A DNA stretch of 18,890 nucleotides, taken from positions 1 to 18,890 of the forward strand of contig CALUUL010000036.1 of the NCBI GenBank assembly GCA_944323945.1, read 5' to 3'. Origin of the DNA: Candidatus Gastranaerophilales bacterium. GTDB taxonomy: Bacteria; Cyanobacteriota; Vampirovibrionia; Gastranaerophilales; Gastranaerophilaceae. Shown here one piece after another: positions 16,126 through 18,890 of the stretch. Position numbers and translations under genes: made by a program. The notes under the pieces are model-generated. The model saw only the letters and a list, made by a program, of their open reading frames with translations. It searched no databases and was not told the origin of the DNA. Within the stretch, counting starts at the first letter, position 1, and each line of letters starts with the position of its first letter.

Positions 16126-17047
16126 AAACCACCTTCAACATATTCTTTAGTCTATCATAAAAAGAATGATTACTAACAGTATTTTTTTTCCCATTTATTG
16201 CAATATATTGAGCAATATTTAGGTTGGAAAGATAAAATCTTATTTTATCAACAAGTTCGTCAGCACTTACATATGTTTCAAGATCTCTTCCATCTTCAAA
16301 TTTTGTAATAAGATCTTTGCTCTTTGGTGAAATCAAGAAACCACCTGAAGCCATAATTTCAAAACTTCTATAACTTATATTTTTATTTGAATTCTTCGAC
16401 ATATCAATATTTATTTTTGAAGAAGAATATATTCTTGAAAGTTCTTTTTGTGTTTCAACATAACCTCTATAGGAATGTCTATATAATTCAAGAAAGTAGT
16501 CATCCAATAAACTTTGTTTTTGAATTTCTTCAACACTTTTATAAAAATCAAAAGACCTGCAAAATACATTAATTGAACCAAAATTGTATATTAACTTCGC
16601 TAAAAGATATTCTCTATCTTTAAATGCAGGATTACCTGCAAATGTTATATCGTAATTAAACCCTCTAAACTTTATCTTATATTCCTTTGAATCTATTGCC
16701 TGTATATACTTATTTTTTTTCGATTTTGAATCAGAATAAAATAAGTAATGATTTTTTTTATTTATACAATCAAAAGCAATATCTTTTAATAGTTCGGCAC
16801 AGTGTATAAAAATCGAATCCGAAGAATTATAATTTTTAAGGAAAGTACACAATTCATCAACTTGCGTAACATCAGTCCAAAAAATAAATATTATTTTAGG
16901 ACTAATTTTTTTTATTTCATCAACATTTAAATCGTATATTTTTTTTTCATATACAAAATAAGATAAATCTTTAAACGCAGAAGAAAATCCCTTTGAAATA
17001 AATTTACCTTTATTATTATCAGATAATATAACCAAAACTTTATCCAT
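16100..17047 (-). CDS. CgeB-like family 1 glycosyltransferase-related protein
   Basis: The 315-residue protein shows the two-domain GT-B-like plan. The N-terminal half (1-150) has the IIFIFWTDV and SIFIHCAELL strands. The C-terminal half (about 195-305) holds the signature INIDMSKN...SYRSFEIMASGGFLIS (212-240), then FEDGRDLETYVSADELVDKI and the terminal NHSFYDRLKNML, as in CgeB/GT1-like proteins. These transfer sugars from nucleotide donors, for instance to spore coat, flagellin or surface glycans; the acceptor here is unknown. The EIMASGG segment corresponds to the donor-binding E-x-x-A-x-G-x motif. It lacks a Shine-Dalgarno sequence; an extended -10 box ends 9 nt before ATG 17047. It overlaps the response regulator gene by 26 nt, so the two are certainly co-transcribed at least in part. 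lysR ends 52 nt upstream. Confidence 0.72.
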   Translation of the reverse strand: MDKVLVILSDNNKGKFISKGFSSAFKDLSYFVYEKKIYDLNVDEIKKISPKIIFIFWTDVTQVDELCTFLKNYNSSDSIFIHCAELLKDIAFDCINKKNHYLFYSDSKSKKNKYIQAIDSKEYKIKFRGFNYDITFAGNPAFKDREYLLAKLIYNFGSINVFCRSFDFYKSVEEIQKQSLLDDYFLELYRHSYRGYVETQKELSRIYSSSKINIDMSKNSNKNISYRSFEIMASGGFLISPKSKDLITKFEDGRDLETYVSADELVDKIRFYLSNLNIAQYIAINGKKNTVSNHSFYDRLKNMLKVVYGKNFSNR

Positions 17048-17056
17048 AATACGTAC

Positions 17057-17065
17057 ATATTAGCA
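17057..17065 (-). promoter_or_regulatory. Extended -10 promoter of the CgeB-like gene
   Basis: On the minus strand TGCTAATAT fits the extended -10 pattern TGnTATAAT with two mismatches in the hexamer. It leaves 9 nt to ATG 17047, so the mRNA would have at most a few leader bases. No -35 box is clear. Confidence 0.35.
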
Positions 17066-17099
17066 ATATTTTAATAAAATTAAAAGAATTTATTTTTTC

Positions 17100-17984
17100 T
17101 TAGGAATTATTCTCTGATAATTTCTGTAAGAAAATTTTTGCACATTTTGATATTGGTTGATTTTTCTTCCAGGCAATAAGAATACCAGCTTCAAGTGATG
17201 GTTTTAATGGTTTAAAACAAAGTTTAGAATTTCCGGTTAAATTAATCAATCTATCAATACATAAAGCATAACCTAAACCTTCTTCCACCATAATAGATGC
17301 ATTAAACAATAAGTTATATGAACCAATAATATTTAATTTCTCAAAGTCAAATCCAAGCCAACCTGAAATTAAATTTTTTACTAAATATTGTCTGGATGTG
17401 AATATTGGTATATTTCTCATATCATTTGGTTCAATATATTTCTTACAAGATAAAGAAGAGTCCTTTCGCATTAAAAGTCCCCATCTGTCTTTTTCATTCA
17501 ATTGAATAAAACCATACTCTTTTTTATCAATCGGCTCAATAAATAGTCCAAAATCCAAAAGTCCTTTATCAAGTTTCTCTCTTACATCCTCACCATTTCC
17601 GCTATAAAGATGATATTTAATATTCGGATATATTTCGGATAATTTTTTAACTGTTCTTGCAATTATACGCATTGCTTCAGTTTCTCCGCCGCCAATGTAT
17701 AAATCCCCTGTCAAATTCTTTTCATCAAATAAAAATTCAGACTCGGTTTTATTTGCCAATTCAACAATTTCTTGTGCTCTCGATTTTAATAGTTTTCCAT
17801 CATCAGTGAGTGTAACTTTCTTATTTCTTTTCCCTCGAACCAAAAGCTTTGCTTTTAATTCCTTTTCAAGATCCATTAACTGTCTTGACAATGTTGGCTG
17901 GGTTATATGTAAAACCTCTGCTGCTTTTGAAATACTTTCCTCTTGTACAACCGTTAAAAAATATTTTAAAACTCTAATTTCCAT
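17100..17984 (-). CDS. LysR-family transcriptional regulator
   Basis: The 294-residue protein has the LysR winged helix-turn-helix (about 1-60, SISKAAEVLHITQPTLSRQL) followed by the linker helix and a two-lobed effector-binding domain (about 90-290). LysR proteins are tetrameric activators or repressors that respond to a small metabolite and often control a divergent neighbour and themselves. Here the divergent neighbour is the double-CMD gene, 118 bp away between starts, with a 27-bp palindrome in between. No Shine-Dalgarno sequence precedes ATG; the promoter places the transcription start at the A of ATG. The effector cannot be deduced. Downstream, after 52 nt without a terminator, is the CgeB-like gene. 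Confidence 0.93.
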   Translation of the reverse strand: MEIRVLKYFLTVVQEESISKAAEVLHITQPTLSRQLMDLEKELKAKLLVRGKRNKKVTLTDDGKLLKSRAQEIVELANKTESEFLFDEKNLTGDLYIGGGETEAMRIIARTVKKLSEIYPNIKYHLYSGNGEDVREKLDKGLLDFGLFIEPIDKKEYGFIQLNEKDRWGLLMRKDSSLSCKKYIEPNDMRNIPIFTSRQYLVKNLISGWLGFDFEKLNIIGSYNLLFNASIMVEEGLGYALCIDRLINLTGNSKLCFKPLKPSLEAGILIAWKKNQPISKCAKIFLQKLSENNS

Positions 17985-17990
17985 ATATTA

Positions 17991-18019
17991 ATATTATCTT
18001 ATTTATATATGCTCGTCAA
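17991..18019 (-). promoter_or_regulatory. Promoter of lysR, predicting a leaderless mRNA
   Basis: On the minus strand -35 TTGACG (18014-18019) and -10 TAATAT (17991-17996) are spaced exactly 17 bp. Six nucleotides (TAATAT again, a direct repeat of the -10) separate it from ATG 17984, so the expected start is the first base of the ATG. A second reading uses the repeat nearer the gene as -10, which would place initiation inside the gene, and is less likely. Confidence 0.65.
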
Positions 18020-18029
18020 GCATATATAA
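18003..18029. promoter_or_regulatory. Likely LysR operator, 11-5-11 palindrome
   Basis: TTATATATGCT, CGTCA, AGCATATATAA: perfect 11-bp inverted arms around 5 bases. It contains the LysR-type T-N11-A core (T 18010, A 18022). The lysR -35 box lies in its centre, so binding would repress lysR, the usual autoregulation, and could activate or repress the divergent CMD gene starting 74 bp away. Confidence 0.7.
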
Positions 18030-18049
18030 GTATACAATATAGGTATTTG

Positions 18050-18066
18050 CTATTTTATAAAAATAG
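18050..18066. promoter_or_regulatory. Second inverted repeat before the CMD gene
   Basis: CTATTTT-ATA-AAAATAG has 7-bp arms around 3 bases. Its centre is 42 bp, about four helical turns, from the centre of the 27-bp palindrome, a spacing compatible with a second LysR tetramer contact. The AT-only core makes chance likely, and it may just be part of the CMD promoter region. Confidence 0.25.
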
Positions 18067-18102
18067 ATAAATAATTAGAATACAAAAAAAGAGGTAATAT
18101 GT

Positions 18103-18890
18103 ATGTTTAAAAAATTATTTTCAATTTTAATCTTATTATTTTTATTTCAATTTAGTTATCTGGAAGCACTTTCTATAGAAAGGAAAACAAATATTATGAA
18201 CAAACAAACAAGAGAAGATATTTGTAAAGCAAATTACGAAAATTTATTTAAAACAAATTGGAATCCAAATACTGGTTCCGACCCTGAAATGATGAGCATT
18301 CTACAGAAATATATTTTTGGTGACATCTTCAAAATAGGGAACTTAGATAATAAAATAAGAGAGATGTTAACAGTAACATCTCTCACAGTACAACAAACAC
18401 TACCACAATTAAAAGCACACATAAATGCACTTTTAAATACAGGAGCAACACCACTTGAAGTAAGAGAAATAATTTATCAATGTGCACCATTTATTGGGTT
18501 TCCAAAAACTCTTAATGCTATTGAGATTATGAACCAAGTATTTATAGAAAAGGGAATTAATTTACCTCTTGAAAGTGCAACAACAACTAATGAAACAAAC
18601 AGATATAATCTAGGTAAAAATATACAAAATCCAATATACGGAGATGAAATAGAACAAGCGCTTAACTCTGTTCCAAACGAAATGGGAATAGATGTCAGTA
18701 ATTTGCTTACAGAAGTTTGTTTTGGCGATTTTTACACAAGAAAAGGACTGGATATTAAAACCAGAGAATTGCTTGTTCTTGCAATATTAACAACAACTGG
18801 TAATACAGATACATTGAAAAGTCATATTAAAGGAAATTTAAAAATAGGAAATTCAAAAGAAAAAATTGCAGCAGTTATAATCCAATGTAT
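18103..18890 (+). CDS. Secreted double carboxymuconolactone-decarboxylase-domain protein (3' end outside window)
   Basis: The frame is open from ATG 18103 to the last base, giving 262 visible residues with the C-terminus missing. A hydrophobic signal-like segment (4-20) is followed by two tandem CMD/AhpD-type helical domains. The first (about 65-150) has FGDIF, H106 in LKAHINALL, E119, C127 in IIYQC and GFPKTLNAI. The second (about 205 onward) has FGDFYTRKGLDIKTRELL, H241 in LKSHIKG and C262 in IIQC. The family includes gamma-carboxymuconolactone decarboxylase and the antioxidant AhpD; there is no AhpD CxxC pair in the visible part, so a peroxidase role is not supported. GAGGT stands 7 nt before the ATG. 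An internal ATG (residue 32) preceded by AAGGA could make a cytoplasmic form without the leader. The gene diverges from lysR, its probable regulator. Confidence 0.85.
   Translation, partial: MFKKLFSILILLFLFQFSYLEALSIERKTNIMNKQTREDICKANYENLFKTNWNPNTGSDPEMMSILQKYIFGDIFKIGNLDNKIREMLTVTSLTVQQTLPQLKAHINALLNTGATPLEVREIIYQCAPFIGFPKTLNAIEIMNQVFIEKGINLPLESATTTNETNRYNLGKNIQNPIYGDEIEQALNSVPNEMGIDVSNLLTEVCFGDFYTRKGLDIKTRELLVLAILTTTGNTDTLKSHIKGNLKIGNSKEKIAAVIIQC

Noticed and set aside
18234..18422. 62-codon minus-strand open frame at the right edge
   Set aside because: It is antisense to the double-CMD gene, whose frame is open and matches a known family throughout.
1..18890. CRISPR arrays, insertion sequences, integrase/att sites at the tRNA
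   Set aside because: No regularly spaced repeats, transposase or integrase frames, and no second copy of the tRNA 3' end was seen in the window.

Overview
The window is a strongly AT-rich bacterial chromosome segment with mostly housekeeping and envelope genes and no mobile element, CRISPR array or defence island that I can see. Two large AsmA-like proteins imply a diderm cell envelope. The gut-type low-GC Melainabacteria (Gastranaerophilales), non-photosynthetic relatives of Cyanobacteria, would fit the AT-richness, the cyanobacterial look of the sigma factor and the mix of genes. This placement is inference from protein impressions, not a computed phylogeny.

Layout. Position 2-72 is a tRNA-Gln(CUG) on the minus strand. 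Positions 113-6384 hold an envelope block: an AsmA-like protein (minus), a secreted WG-repeat protein (plus) whose start lies 22 bp from the first gene's start, and a second AsmA-like protein (minus) that overlaps the WG gene tail to tail by 8 nt. Positions 6430-10506 are the information-processing operon dgt-dnaG-rpoD on the minus strand (gaps of 3 and 5 nt), closed by a strong hairpin terminator. Then come rpmB (plus), an HD-GYP-like protein without the GYP motif (minus), an acidic pentapeptide-repeat protein (plus) and the membrane pyrophosphatase hppA (minus). Both convergent junctions carry symmetrical, apparently two-way terminators. Positions 14992-17984 are four minus-strand genes: a small HNH-like protein, an OmpR-type response regulator overlapping a CgeB-like glycosyltransferase gene by 26 nt, and a LysR regulator. 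At the right edge a secreted protein with two carboxymuconolactone-decarboxylase (CMD) domains diverges from lysR and runs off the window.

How the parts work together. Dgt, DnaG and RpoD link dNTP control, replication priming and transcription. The AsmA-like pair probably acts at the inner membrane/periplasm in lipid or envelope traffic. HppA couples pyrophosphate hydrolysis to ion pumping. LysR most likely regulates itself and the CMD gene through a perfect 27-bp palindrome that overlaps its own -35 box.

The most interesting signals are regulatory. Several genes lacking a Shine-Dalgarno sequence have a -10 box only 6-9 nt before the start codon, which predicts leaderless mRNAs; the clearest case is lysR. 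Others are the gapless conserved C-terminal tail shared by the two AsmA-like proteins, the GYP-less HD protein with an intact metal site, and the unusual residue combination in HppA. I found no convincing multi-gene novel system. No gene-free stretch exceeds 300 bases; the longest is 192 bases (11708-11899).
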